Source: JAPXRI01 sp033813635 (lineage in GTDB: Bacteria > Bacillota > Clostridia > Oscillospirales > QAMX01). From it: a DNA stretch of 64,000 bases. Shown piece after piece: positions 1-8,111 of this stretch; positions within the stretch are counted from its first letter, which is position 1; each line of letters opens with the position of its first letter. Location of the stretch: the NCBI GenBank assembly GCA_033813635.1, contig JAPXRI010000002.1, positions 1 to 64,000 on the forward strand. The letters run 5' to 3'. Made by a program: the position numbers and the translations under genes. Below the pieces are notes generated by a model. The model saw nothing but the letters and a program-made list of their open reading frames with translations. It ran no database searches and was not told where the DNA came from.

Positions 1-2
1 AG

Positions 3-530
3 GAAAAGGGCGCGGTGGCGGCCTATAAGAGCGCGGACGGCGGAAAGACCTGGACGCGCCTCGGGGGCGTCTCGTTCCCGGAGGGCACGTTCCCTGACAA
101 TTTCCATGAGCCCCATGTGCTTGAGATACCCGGCGGCAGGCTGCTGGGCATGATCCGCGTCGAGGGGGAAAACATCGTCCCCGGCTTCACAATCTACAAG
201 ACCGTTTCGGACGACGGCGGCAGGACCTGGACCGCGCCGGAGTGCCTCGGCGTCCACGGCTCGCCCCCGCATCTTATGCGCCACTCCTCCGGGGCGATCC
301 TCTGCTCCTTCGGACGGCGGGAAAAGCCCTTCGGCGAGCGGGCGATCGTCAGCTACGACGGCGGCGAGACCTGGCCAGACGAGTATGTGATCTTCGACGA
401 CGCGCCGAACTCCGACCTGGGCTACCCCGCCTCGGTGGAGCTGCCCGACGGCAAAATACTTACCGTCTATTACCAGAAATACGGCTCAGACACGAAGTGC
501 TCCCTTATGTACTCCGTCTGGTCGCTGTGA
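3..530 (+). CDS. Sialidase / BNR-repeat exo-hydrolase-like protein, 3' part
   Basis: Only the C-terminal part is present: the frame is open to the left edge, so the gene starts outside the window (a GTG at 15 is internal). Three Asp-box (SxDGGxTW) motifs are visible, SADGGKTW, SDDGGRTW and SYDGGETW, the mark of the six-bladed beta-propeller shared by sialidases and related exo-glycosidases. Each Asp-box caps a propeller blade and is not itself catalytic, so the substrate cannot be read from this part. The protein ends at SVWSL. A strong hairpin terminator follows at 584-619. Family assignment is good; sialidase activity specifically is inference. Confidence 0.8.
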   Translation, partial: EKGAVAAYKSADGGKTWTRLGGVSFPEGTFPDNFHEPHVLEIPGGRLLGMIRVEGENIVPGFTIYKTVSDDGGRTWTAPECLGVHGSPPHLMRHSSGAILCSFGRREKPFGERAIVSYDGGETWPDEYVIFDDAPNSDLGYPASVELPDGKILTVYYQKYGSDTKCSLMYSVWSL

Positions 531-583
531 GATAACCGGAACGGAAAAACCGGCCCGGTAAAAATACAAATAAAACGAAAGGA

Positions 584-628
584 ACCGCGCCGCGGACGGG
601 TTTTTCCCCGCGGCGCGGTCTCTCTTTT
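584..628 (+). terminator. Rho-independent terminator after the sialidase-like gene
   Basis: A perfect 12-bp GC-rich stem pairs 584-595 with 608-619 around a 12-nt loop and is followed by the pyrimidine tract CTCTCTTTT. It closes the transcript of the upstream gene. Confidence 0.8.
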
Positions 629-675
629 CGGCAAACCGCACAAATTATCATATTCAATAATTTTTATTTTGGGTA

Positions 676-704
676 TTGACACTAGAGGTGAATTGTGGTA
701 TAAT
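676..704 (+). promoter_or_regulatory. Consensus sigma-A promoter for the phage-type replication gene
   Basis: TTGACA at 676-681 and TATAAT at 699-704, both perfect, are separated by exactly 17 bp. Transcription would start near 711, giving a leader of about 100 nt before the ATG at 810. A full-consensus promoter on a lone accessory gene is notable. Confidence 0.85.
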
Positions 705-809
705 ACGGGTATCGGGGAAAGTCTTTTTCCCGTTTTATTGGGCGGGATTGTATCACATATTATTATATACACGCATAATCGTATCACACATCATTTTTAA
801 GGAGGGCGT

Positions 810-1508
810 ATGGCAAGAAAGAGAATGATCGACCCCGCGTTCTGGCAGAGCGAGCATATCTCGCGCCTGTCGCTGTTTGAGCGGCTGGTGTTCATCGGCC
901 TTTTTTCCCTGGCGGACGACGAGGGCCGGGGCAGGGCTAATCCGAGGCTTCTATGCTCGGAGCTCTTCCCCTACGACCGCGTAAAAACCGACGACATGGG
1001 GTCGGCTCTCGCTAACATCGCGCGCTACGCATCGGTGGTGTTCTACGAGGCGGGCGGCTGCGCCTACTACTCGCTGCTCAACTGGAAAAAGTGGCAGAAG
1101 GTGGAAAAGCCGAGGCCGAGCCTGATTCCGCCCTGCCCCGAGCCCTCGTCGAGCATTCCCCGAAGCCTCGTCGAGGAGTCGGCGAACAGTCGGGGAAGCG
1201 TCGCTCCCAATATAATAGAAAAGAATATAAGAGAAGAGAAAAAGAATATAAAAGAAAATAAAGAAAAAGAAATAAAAGAAGAAATACACAAAGAAGAAAA
1301 GCTCGCCGGCGCGGATGCCCGCGCCTGTGGGGCGGAAAGGCACTGTGATGAAAGCCCGCCCTCGCGGAAATGCGAAATTTCCTTCGCCCACGGAAAGGAG
1401 GAGCTTATCAGGCTTTTGCTGTCTCCCGAAAGTGGTGAAAGAGAGAGACCGGTTAATGTTACCTCCGGACAGGGCTTAAACCCCGGCGCTCCCTCCGGGG
1501 GGCCGTAG
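810..1508 (+). CDS. Phage-type replication initiator / DnaD-like N-terminal domain protein
   Basis: The first ~100 residues (MARKRMIDPAFWQSEHISRL, then GLFSLADDEGRGRANPRLL and LFPYD) match the winged-helix N-terminal domain of phage replisome-organiser proteins of Firmicutes prophages. The rest is low complexity: a Pro/Ser stretch, then a Lys/Glu/Ile-rich tract (about residues 136-168) encoded by very A-rich DNA at 1200-1305, unlike the surrounding GC-rich sequence. The usual DnaD C-terminal or DnaC partner is absent, and no other phage gene lies nearby, so this looks like a domesticated or stranded phage gene. The start is fixed by AAGGAGGG just upstream of the ATG. DNA-binding function is inferred from the family only. 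Confidence 0.65.
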   Translation: MARKRMIDPAFWQSEHISRLSLFERLVFIGLFSLADDEGRGRANPRLLCSELFPYDRVKTDDMGSALANIARYASVVFYEAGGCAYYSLLNWKKWQKVEKPRPSLIPPCPEPSSSIPRSLVEESANSRGSVAPNIIEKNIREEKKNIKENKEKEIKEEIHKEEKLAGADARACGAERHCDESPPSRKCEISFAHGKEELIRLLLSPESGERERPVNVTSGQGLNPGAPSGGP

Positions 1509-1587
1509 CTCGCGCTTTCGGCATGAAAAAAAGGAGACATAATCCGTCCCCTTTTAACGCTTTACGTTTAGTGTTTCCTGCAGAGCT

Positions 1588-2508
1588 TTACGCGTAGTGC
1601 TTTCTGTAGAGCGCGTCGATCTCGTAGCGGCGGGGCATCGCCTCGGAGGCGCCGCGGCGGGTTACAGAGATGGAGGCCGCGCAGTTTGCAAGCTTTATCG
1701 CGGTGATTGCGTCCTTTCCCTCGGACAGCGCGGCGGCAAACGCGCCGCAAAAGGCGTCCCCCGCGCCGGTGGTGTCCACCGGCTTCAGGCCCGTCGTCGG
1801 GATCAGCAGTTCCTCCTTCGCGTTTACAAGCGCCGCGCCTTTTTTGCCGAGGGTGATCACGGCGTTTTTGACGCCGAGCTGCAAAAGGGCCCGCCCGGCG
1901 GCGAAGGCGTCCTCCGCAGAGCCGATGTGTATGCCGGTGTAGAACTCGGCCTCGGACTCGTTTGGCACGAGGAAGTCCACGCCGTGAAAATATCCGCTCT
2001 GTACGGCGCGTGCGGGCGCCGGGTTCAGCACCGTAATCTTCCCGTACTTTGCCGCCAGCCGCAGCGCCTCCGCGGCGGACTCCAGGCTCGCCTCAAGCTG
2101 GCAGAGCACCGCGCCGCAGGCCGCGATTTTGTCCTCCGCCCGGCGCACGTCCTCCGCGGTCATCGCCGCGTTGGCCCCCGGGACGACGACGATCCTGTTC
2201 TCGCCGGAGCTCTCCTCCACAACGATTGTGGCGGTGCCGGTCTTCTCAGCGCCGGAGGCGACTATGTACTCCTGCGAAATCCCCTCGCTTTTATAGTGCC
2301 TTCGAAGGATGTCCGAGAAAAAGTCGCGCCCGGTCTTTGATACGAAAACCGTCTCGCAGCCCGCTCTGGCGCAGGCGGTGGCCTGATTCGAGCCCTTGCC
2401 CCCGGGCCCGATCGCCAGACGGGTTCCCAGCACCGTCTCCCCGCCCTCCGGCGCCCTCTCGGCATAGACCGTCATATCCACGTTGCAGCTGCCGACGACA
2501 ACGACCAT
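1588..2508 (-). CDS. rbsK: Ribokinase (PfkB family)
   Basis: Phosphorylates D-ribose to ribose-5-phosphate with ATP in the cytoplasm. The 306-residue protein has the family length. The N-terminal PfkB signature is clear (GSCNVDM near the start, then IGPGGKGSNQA), and the C-terminal signature DTTGAGDAFCGAF carries the catalytic Asp and the anion-hole glycines. No ribose transporter or rbsD gene adjoins it, so it may serve ribose salvage. The ribokinase subgroup is well supported by the GGKGSNQA loop, though another PfkB sugar kinase cannot be fully excluded. Confidence 0.88.
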   Translation of the reverse strand: MVVVVGSCNVDMTVYAERAPEGGETVLGTRLAIGPGGKGSNQATACARAGCETVFVSKTGRDFFSDILRRHYKSEGISQEYIVASGAEKTGTATIVVEESSGENRIVVVPGANAAMTAEDVRRAEDKIAACGAVLCQLEASLESAAEALRLAAKYGKITVLNPAPARAVQSGYFHGVDFLVPNESEAEFYTGIHIGSAEDAFAAGRALLQLGVKNAVITLGKKGAALVNAKEELLIPTTGLKPVDTTGAGDAFCGAFAAALSEGKDAITAIKLANCAASISVTRRGASEAMPRRYEIDALYRKHYA

Positions 2509-2588
2509 AAGCTCACTCCGTTCTTAAACATCCCCGGCGCGGCTCAAGCGAGCCGCCCCGGACGCTCTATTTTCCCGCAAAACTGCCG

Positions 2589-3599
2589 TTAGTAGGTAAA
2601 ATACTGCTCCGAGTCGTTTCCGGTGATGAAGTAGGCGACGCGGCGCTCGCTGCGCCGGAGCTCAAAGTAGTAGCAGCCGCGGAAAGAGGCAAAGCGGGTG
2701 TCCGTCACGTCGAAGGCGCTCCCCACAGCCTGTCCTGTGGTGCCGAGGGTGTAGTTTTCCGGGTTGAACGAGCCCGCCTCCTGCCGCTCCGCCTGGGTCA
2801 TGCCGAAGTACGAGAGGCCGAGCCCGCCCGTATCGCCGTTCTCGTAGGTCGGGTCGGCGTAGTAGTATTTTCCGTCGATCTCGATCAGGCACCACTCGTG
2901 GGCGGCCGACAGGTCCTGGGTCAGCCCGCTGCAGGTCTCGGCGGTGACGCCGGCCTGCCTCAGCAGGTAAACGTAGGCGGCGGCTATGCTCTGGCTCACG
3001 CCCTGCTTGGACATGATCGCGTAGTACGGGGTGATCCTGCTCCCCGGCAGGTCGTCCACGTACAAAACGGAGCTGGAAAACGCCTGGTAGAGGGCCAGCG
3101 CCTTCTCAAGGTCATTGTCCCCGTCCTGGAGGCAGCCCATCAGGATGTCCGTTACCTCGCCGGTGAACGCGTCGATATTCTTCTTATGCTCGTCCGCCGA
3201 GGCCGCGGTGTAGGCGATCGTCCCAGTCTTAGCCGCCTCGTCGTAGCAGTCGAAGGTCAGGTACGCGTCCGACGAAAAATAGGGCATGTTCTCGGTTATC
3301 GCGCTGTAGAGCGCTTCGAACAGCTGCTCGCTTTCGCACTCAAACGTGGTCTCGAAGTTTAAGTACGCGTCGACGAAGTCCCTGTACATCTCGACAAACT
3401 CTTTGCCGTAGAGCTTTTCGTACTCGCCGGAGAGGGCGTAGGGGTCGAATGTATATACATAGGGCTTAACCTGCTCCGTCCCGGAGGGGGAGGTCTCCGC
3501 GCCCGGCGCGGTGGTTTCGGCGCTCTTCCCGAGCCTGTCGCAGCCGGCAAGGCTCAGCGCCACCGCGGCGGCGAGCAGTATCGCAGTCAGTTTTTTCAT
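2589..3599 (-). CDS. Lipoprotein with transglutaminase-like domain lacking the catalytic Cys
   Basis: A signal peptide ends in the lipobox LAGC (Cys20), followed by a Thr/Ser/Pro-rich linker, so the mature protein should be anchored outside the membrane. Residues ~175-270 follow the transglutaminase-like/protease fold: GVSQS (199-204 region), then HEW (His234) and YYYADPTYE (Asp249). In active relatives the first motif is GVCxG with a nucleophilic Cys; here the codon is AGC, giving Ser202, while His and Asp remain. It may be a binding protein or an unusual hydrolase. It has its own extended -10 promoter in the gap after feoA. Confidence 0.75.
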   Translation of the reverse strand: MKKLTAILLAAAVALSLAGCDRLGKSAETTAPGAETSPSGTEQVKPYVYTFDPYALSGEYEKLYGKEFVEMYRDFVDAYLNFETTFECESEQLFEALYSAITENMPYFSSDAYLTFDCYDEAAKTGTIAYTAASADEHKKNIDAFTGEVTDILMGCLQDGDNDLEKALALYQAFSSSVLYVDDLPGSRITPYYAIMSKQGVSQSIAAAYVYLLRQAGVTAETCSGLTQDLSAAHEWCLIEIDGKYYYADPTYENGDTGGLGLSYFGMTQAERQEAGSFNPENYTLGTTGQAVGSAFDVTDTRFASFRGCYYFELRRSERRVAYFITGNDSEQYFTY

Positions 3600-3634
3600 T
3601 TGTTCGCAGTTCCTTCCGTTGATTTTCGATACCC

Positions 3635-3643
3635 ATTATACCA
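3635..3643 (-). promoter_or_regulatory. Extended -10 promoter for the transglutaminase-like lipoprotein
   Basis: On the minus strand TGGTATAAT occupies 3643-3635, an extended -10 element (TGnTATAAT). No good -35 is visible. Transcription would start near 3628, just ahead of the GGAAGGA ribosome binding site. Confidence 0.6.
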
Positions 3644-3677
3644 TAAAAACGCGGATTTTAACATACAAAATTAGCCG

Positions 3678-3926
3678 CTAAACCCGGGCGCCGTCCCCCG
3701 GAACCACGGCGATTTTCGCCGCGTCGGCGTTCCGCAGCGCAATCACCGCGCCCCGGAACAGGTACGCCGCCGGGTCCCCGGAGGGGGCGGCCCGCAGCTT
3801 CGTGACCTTTGTGCCGTCGGTCAGCCCAAGCGCTCTGAGGCGCTCGGCCGCCGGCCCTTGAAGCTCAATGCCGGCGATCTCTGCCGATTCGCCGGCATAC
3901 AGCTCCGCGAGGGATTTTGTTTTCAT
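3678..3926 (-). CDS. feoA: FeoA domain protein
   Basis: An 82-residue SH3-like FeoA protein. Family features are the early AELYAGESAEIAGI strand, the conserved RLRALGLTDGTKV turn and the C-terminal IALRNADAAKIAV strand. FeoA normally acts on the cytoplasmic side with the FeoB ferrous iron channel, but no feoB is present in this window, so this is an orphan copy that could also act as a small regulator-like FeoA. Ribosome binding sequence GGAGGTCGG precedes the ATG. Confidence 0.85.
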   Translation of the reverse strand: MKTKSLAELYAGESAEIAGIELQGPAAERLRALGLTDGTKVTKLRAAPSGDPAAYLFRGAVIALRNADAAKIAVVPGDGARV

Positions 3927-3997
3927 AAGCCGACCTCCGTTTTTTACCAGCTTATGAAAATCCGGCGGGATTCGTTAATTCCGCCGGGATGCAATTG

Positions 3998-5002
3998 TCA
4001 TATTTCTTTTACCGCGCGGACCGCGTACTCCCGCAAAAGCCGCAGGTAGACCCGGTAGTTCTCCAGGGACACGCCGGGCGGCGTCTGATGGTCCACGCCG
4101 TTCAGGTAGCCGCCGCTCTTCATCACCGGCAGTATGCGCTCAAACTCTGCGCGCATCGCCTCCTCGCCCTTATTCATTGACATCTTGTCAAAGCCGCCGA
4201 GCATCAGAAGGCGGGGGTACGCCTCCCGGAGCGCGAGTATGTCCACCCCGGCCTGCCGCTCCAGCGGGTAAATCCCGTCCACACCCACGTCGATCAGCCA
4301 CGGTAGCATTCTTGTCACGTCGCCGTCGGAGTCGACGAATACCGGCACGCCGTATTTTTTCATCGCGGCGGTCACTCTCAGGTAATAGGGCCGCAGGAAT
4401 TCATTGAACAGCTCCTCGGAGAGCATCGGCCCGTGGTTGTAGCTCATGTCCTCCGCGATGCCGGCCAGGTCCGGCGGGTACTCGCCCCAAATGGCGTCCA
4501 CGCACTTCACGATGAAATCGCAGAGGTCCGAGTTGATCCTGTGCAAAAGCTCGGGCTGGTCGTAGAACGCGTAGAGGTGTGGCTCGATGCCCAGCAGCGT
4601 CCGCGGGAACCAGAAAAACCCGTCCGCCCAGTAGCGGACGATCACGTTTCCGCCGGTATCCCGCTCCCGTATGCCCCGTATCCAGTCCCGGTACTCCGCG
4701 ATCGACTCCTCCGGGAACAGCAGCGGGCGGAGCCTTTCGTAGTCCTCCATATTGTCGATTACGCCCAGGCCGTAGCCCCGCTCGCTGGGGAAGCCCTGCT
4801 TTCTCGGGTTCGGACCGGCGCAGGGCATCGGGGTCAGACCGAAGTACCGCGCGGTGTCGTCGCAGCTCATGCCTTTGGGCAGGCCCTCCGCCTCCCAGCG
4901 CTCTATCGTCTTGTCCCACCACGGGGCCCACTCGACGCAGAGAAACCTGTCAAGCCCCTTCTCAAAACGCATGATTTTCGCAAATCTCTCGCGGTCGGTC
5001 AT
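3998..5002 (-). CDS. Uroporphyrinogen decarboxylase (URO-D) family protein
   Basis: A 334-residue TIM-barrel protein of the URO-D superfamily. Visible family elements are MTDRERFAKIMRFEKGLDRF at the start, a central DMSYNHGPMLSEELFNEFL segment and the C-terminal GGYLNGVDHQTPPGVSLENY. This group covers corrinoid-protein methyltransferases and many uncharacterised anaerobe proteins; it is probably not the heme enzyme HemE. I chose the ATG at 5002 because it follows a GGGGGG ribosome site; an upstream ATG at 5113 would add 37 residues with no family similarity. No corrinoid protein gene is adjacent, so the substrate is unknown. Confidence 0.75.
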   Translation of the reverse strand: MTDRERFAKIMRFEKGLDRFLCVEWAPWWDKTIERWEAEGLPKGMSCDDTARYFGLTPMPCAGPNPRKQGFPSERGYGLGVIDNMEDYERLRPLLFPEESIAEYRDWIRGIRERDTGGNVIVRYWADGFFWFPRTLLGIEPHLYAFYDQPELLHRINSDLCDFIVKCVDAIWGEYPPDLAGIAEDMSYNHGPMLSEELFNEFLRPYYLRVTAAMKKYGVPVFVDSDGDVTRMLPWLIDVGVDGIYPLERQAGVDILALREAYPRLLMLGGFDKMSMNKGEEAMRAEFERILPVMKSGGYLNGVDHQTPPGVSLENYRVYLRLLREYAVRAVKEI

Positions 5003-5081
5003 AAGCGTCCCCCCGGCAAATATGTTTTGTTTTATCTGTATAAATGACCATAATTGACTACCGCAGCCGGAAAAACCGCCG

Positions 5082-5111
5082 TTTTCGCCGTGCAACGGCG
5101 AAATGCGAGCC
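5082..5111 (-). terminator. Possible terminator after degV
   Basis: Downstream of the degV stop on the minus strand a small GC stem, TTCGCCG pairing with CGGCGAA, is followed by AACGGCGG and a T5 run. The T-run is separated from the stem by several bases, so this is a weak call. Confidence 0.35.
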
Positions 5112-5161
5112 ATAATATACGGCGAGCAAAGCGATTTTTCCCGAGATTAAAGGCAATGGCT

Positions 5162-6019
5162 TTAATCTTTTTCCATAAACAGGAAACCTATCGTGTTTCT
5201 GCCGCAGTGGCTGGTTATCACGCAGCCGGCGGTGTTCAGGATGATCTCCTCGAAGCAGCCTGCCTCCTTCACCGTATCATACACCGCGTCGACGACGTCC
5301 TTGTCGGAGTCGCAGGTGTAGGTGACGAACACCCGGCGCTTGTCTATCTTGTCGATATCCTTGAGTAAATTTTTCGCGTACCTCTTCGCCACCGGCGCAA
5401 TCGAGCCGATGTACTTCGAGCGGTTCGACATCCTGCCGTCCCTGACCGCGATTTCGGGCTTTATGCTCAATATCGACGCGCCCAGCGCCGCGATCATCGA
5501 GCAGCGGCCGCCGCTCCTGAGATAATCCAGCGTGTCTATCACAAAGCTCGCCCGGGAATAGGCTGTCAGCTCGTTAATCCTCTCCGCTATCTGCGCGGCG
5601 GTCTTCCCCTCGTCCCTCAGCTCGCAGGCCTTCAGCACTAAAAGCCCGATGCCCGTCGAGAGGTTTCGGGAGTCCACTATGTGGATCTCGGCCTCCGGAA
5701 ACCGCGCCGCGGCCTGCCTCGCGTTTTCTACGGTGGACGAAAACTCGGTGGATATCCCGATGTAGACGATCGCCCTGCCGGCCTCCGCGTGGGGCCTGAA
5801 GTAGTCGGCGTAGTCCTCCACGTTTGCGGCCGAGGTCTTCGGCGTCTCGTGGGTACGGGAATAGTGCTCGTAGATGTCCGCCGGGGTGATCTCAAGCCCG
5901 TCCCTGTAGGCCCTGTCGCCCAGCAGCACGTACAGCGGGACGATGCCTATGTTGTATTTTTCCGCCAGATCTCTGCCCAAATCGCAGCAGGAATCCGCCA
6001 GAATCTGAACCTCTCCCAT
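5162..6019 (-). CDS. degV: DegV family fatty-acid-binding protein
   Basis: A 285-residue DegV/FakB-type protein. The N-terminal ILADSCCDLG strand-turn and the PKTSAAN segment carry the Ser/Thr residues that bind the fatty acid carboxylate in FakB structures; later GRCSMIAALGASILSIKPE is the characteristic DegV helix. FakB proteins present exogenous fatty acids to the kinase FakA for phospholipid synthesis. No fakA (DAK2-domain) gene is in the window, so partner and ligand are inferred from the family. The gene sits 15 bp downstream of the zinc-ribbon membrane gene and may be cotranscribed with it. Confidence 0.88.
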   Translation of the reverse strand: MGEVQILADSCCDLGRDLAEKYNIGIVPLYVLLGDRAYRDGLEITPADIYEHYSRTHETPKTSAANVEDYADYFRPHAEAGRAIVYIGISTEFSSTVENARQAAARFPEAEIHIVDSRNLSTGIGLLVLKACELRDEGKTAAQIAERINELTAYSRASFVIDTLDYLRSGGRCSMIAALGASILSIKPEIAVRDGRMSNRSKYIGSIAPVAKRYAKNLLKDIDKIDKRRVFVTYTCDSDKDVVDAVYDTVKEAGCFEEIILNTAGCVITSHCGRNTIGFLFMEKD

Positions 6020-6034
6020 TTTTACTTCTCCTCG

Positions 6035-6424
6035 TTACGTCTTCCGTGTCAGCTTCGCCCCGCAGACCGGACAGGTGATCTCGATTTTCCCCACGTTCTT
6101 CGGGACGCGGAGCGTCGCCCTGCAGGACGGGCACCGGTAATACCTGTGCATATTGTCCTTCATCCGGGCTCTATTTGTCTTAAAATACCCGGAAACGGGC
6201 CGCCAGAGTCGCAGGAACGCCGCGTTCTCGGCCCTGCGCCTTCCGTAATTTTTCGACAGCATGCGGAAAAAGAGCCAGCAGATCGGGATCAGCGAAGCAA
6301 TCCACAGGTATATCGTGTTGAAAATGATATTCAATACGGCGAGAACAAAGTACAAAACGAGAAGAAACGTGTTCAGCTGGTCGTTTCCGTATCTCCCGTA
6401 CATAAAACGCCTGAGCCAGTTCAT
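6035..6424 (-). CDS. Small membrane protein with C-terminal zinc ribbon
   Basis: A 129-residue protein with one or two hydrophobic segments (about residues 18-52, FLLVLYFVLAVLNIIFNTIY onward) followed by a basic stretch and a C-terminal zinc ribbon: YRCPSCRATLRVP then ITCPVCGAKLTRK, four cysteines in two CPxC knuckles. Such proteins are widespread in Clostridia and have no assigned function; the ribbon should face the cytoplasm. A GGAGG ribosome site precedes the ATG. It lies directly upstream of degV. Confidence 0.75.
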   Translation of the reverse strand: MNWLRRFMYGRYGNDQLNTFLLVLYFVLAVLNIIFNTIYLWIASLIPICWLFFRMLSKNYGRRRAENAAFLRLWRPVSGYFKTNRARMKDNMHRYYRCPSCRATLRVPKNVGKIEITCPVCGAKLTRKT

Positions 6425-6532
6425 TTCGTAAACCTCCGGAATGACGTTAATAAAAGGTCTTTCCCGGATTATACTTCATTTTGCGCGCGTATTCTGCCTT
6501 ATTATGTTAATTTTTCGTCCGGCCCGGCATTT

Positions 6533-7174
6533 CTATTTGGTTCCGAAGATCCTGTCGCCAGCGTCGCCCAGGCCGGGGACGATGTAGCCGTGGTCGTTTA
6601 GCCTTTCATCCTGCGCCGCGCAGTAGATGTCCACGTCCGGGTGCGCCTTCTGCACCGCGGCGATGCCCTCGGGGGCGGCGATGATGCACATAAGCGTGAT
6701 GCTCTTCGCGCCCTCCTCCTTGATGAAATTGATCGCTGCGCTGGAGGAGCCGCCCGTGGCCAGCATCGGGTCAAGCACGAAGACCTCCCGCTCGCCTATG
6801 TCGCTGGGCAGCTTGCAGTAGTATTTGACCGGCTGCAGCGTCTTCGGGTCGCGGTAGAGCCCGATATGGCCCACCTTCGCCGCGGGGATCAGGGTCAGGA
6901 CGCCGTCGACCATTCCGAGGCCGGCTCTGAGAATCGGGACCAGCGCAAGCTTCTTGCCGGACAGCACCCTGCATTTCGCGGGCGCGATCGGGGTCTCGAC
7001 AATCTTCTCCTCAAGGGACAGATTGCGTGTCGCCTCGTAGGCGATCAGCGTCGCGATCTCGTTGATGATTTCGCGGAATTCCTTTACTCCCGTGTACTTG
7101 CTTCTAATCTTCGACAGCTTGTGCTGGATCAGAGGATGATCCACGATCATTACCTTTCCCTTGTTCTCAGACAT
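6533..7174 (-). CDS. upp: Uracil phosphoribosyltransferase
   Basis: Converts uracil and PRPP to UMP for pyrimidine salvage. The 213-residue length is typical. Family marks are the N-terminal HPLIQHKLSKIR, the RAGLGMVDG segment and the PRPP-binding loop VLDPMLATGGSSSAAI. It lies downstream of pth in the same orientation; the 81-bp gap contains an octanucleotide tandem repeat (see 7213-7260) that would form part of its leader. Confidence 0.95.
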   Translation of the reverse strand: MSENKGKVMIVDHPLIQHKLSKIRSKYTGVKEFREIINEIATLIAYEATRNLSLEEKIVETPIAPAKCRVLSGKKLALVPILRAGLGMVDGVLTLIPAAKVGHIGLYRDPKTLQPVKYYCKLPSDIGEREVFVLDPMLATGGSSSAAINFIKEEGAKSITLMCIIAAPEGIAAVQKAHPDVDIYCAAQDERLNDHGYIVPGLGDAGDRIFGTK

Positions 7175-7212
7175 CTTTATTCTCCCTTTATCTTTATATT
7201 TTTGGTCTTACA

Positions 7213-7260
7213 GCATAACTGCATAGCTGCATAACTGCATAGATGCATAAATGCATTACG
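7213..7260. repeat. Octanucleotide tandem repeat between pth and upp
   Basis: Five near-perfect copies of an 8-bp unit GCATANNT run from 7213 to 7252, with a sixth, degenerate copy to 7260. Alternate units are more alike, giving a 16-bp higher period. The array overlaps the pth stop codon (7256-7258) and lies in what would be the upp leader. Confidence 0.85.
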
Positions 7261-7876
7261 CCCCGTTGTAGAGGTTCGCGGCGGAGTCCGGCGAGTGCAC
7301 GGCGATCTCCAGCGCCGCGGCAGCGGCCCTTTTCACTGCCTCCTCCGCCTTTCGGTACTCCTCGTCGTTAAAGCGGCCGAGCACCCAGTCGATAACCGAA
7401 AACTCGGGGTTGTCCGGCCGTCCGATCCCGATTTTCACCCTCGGGAAACAGTCGCTGCCGGTTTGGTAGATGATGCTCTTAAGCCCGTTGTGCCCGCCGT
7501 CGCTCCCCTTCGCACGGACGCGGATTTTTCCCAGCGGCAGCTCCAAATCGTCGCAGACGACGATCAGCCTCTCGACCGGGAGCTTGTACCAGTCCAGCGC
7601 CTCCCGGGCGCTGATTCCGCTGTCGTTCATGAAGGTCTGGGGCTTTAGAAGCAGCAGCCGCTTTCCGCCGTATGAAAAATCCCCGCAGACCCCGTGGAAC
7701 TTCAGCCTGTTGACCCTGACGCCGTTGTCCGCGGCAAGCCTGTCCGCCGTCATGAACCCGGCGTTGTGCCGCGTTCTCTCGTATTTCGCGCCGGGGTTCC
7801 CGAGGCAGCATAAGATAAACTCGACGGGGCCCGCGGGCTCCGGCGAGATTTTGCGAAACAGGTCGGCAAGGGACAT
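7256..7876 (-). CDS. pth: Peptidyl-tRNA hydrolase
   Basis: Releases tRNA from prematurely dropped peptidyl-tRNA. The core motif CLGNPGAKYERTRHNAGFM contains the conserved Asn and the catalytic His; VCDDLELPLG holds the conserved Asp, and GGHNGLKSI is the substrate loop. The ATG at 7876 was chosen because GAGGAG sits at the right distance; the frame extends to 7978 without family similarity. The protein is 206 residues with a short N-terminal extension (MSLADLFRKISPEPAG). It reads into upp. Confidence 0.94.
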   Translation of the reverse strand: MSLADLFRKISPEPAGPVEFILCCLGNPGAKYERTRHNAGFMTADRLAADNGVRVNRLKFHGVCGDFSYGGKRLLLLKPQTFMNDSGISAREALDWYKLPVERLIVVCDDLELPLGKIRVRAKGSDGGHNGLKSIIYQTGSDCFPRVKIGIGRPDNPEFSVIDWVLGRFNDEEYRKAEEAVKRAAAAALEIAVHSPDSAANLYNGA

Positions 7877-7951
7877 ATAGCTCTCCTCATACGTAAATCC
7901 CGATACGCGGCCTTTGGCGCTGCGAGTATCGGGTGCTTTTAAACCTTGCCT

Positions 7952-7960
7952 ATTATACCA
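7952..7960 (-). promoter_or_regulatory. Extended -10 promoter for pth-upp
   Basis: On the minus strand TGGTATAAT lies at 7960-7952, an extended -10 element. No clear -35 is present. It would give a leader of about 70 nt before pth. Confidence 0.6.
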
Positions 7961-8049
7961 TAACCCGCGTGAAAACAAAACCGTTTTTTCTCAAAATGCC
8001 CGCGGTTTTCCTGCCGGAACCCCTTAATACGCGCCGCGAAGCTCTCTTC

Positions 8050-8103
8050 GCAGGGAAAAACCGCCCCACCGCGCGCTGTTTTTGCGCGGATAGGACGGTT
8101 CCC
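8050..8103 (-). terminator. Possible terminator after the YtxH-like gene
   Basis: Read on the minus strand, GAACCGTCC pairs with GGGCGGTT around an inner GCGCAAAAACAGCGCGC hairpin and is followed by T5. The outer stem is interrupted, so the call is moderate. Confidence 0.45.
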
Positions 8104-8111
8104 GCCTGCTT

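Noticed and set aside
951..1540. Minus-strand open frames opposite the phage-type replication gene
   Set aside because: They are shadows of the A-rich lysine tract (long runs of Phe and Ile), with no ribosome site.
3998..5002. HemE (true uroporphyrinogen decarboxylase)
   Set aside because: The N-terminal RQAGRY-type substrate motif of HemE is not seen and no heme gene is adjacent.
7207..7260. CRISPR-like array
   Set aside because: The 8-bp units are directly adjacent with no spacers, so it is a simple tandem repeat.
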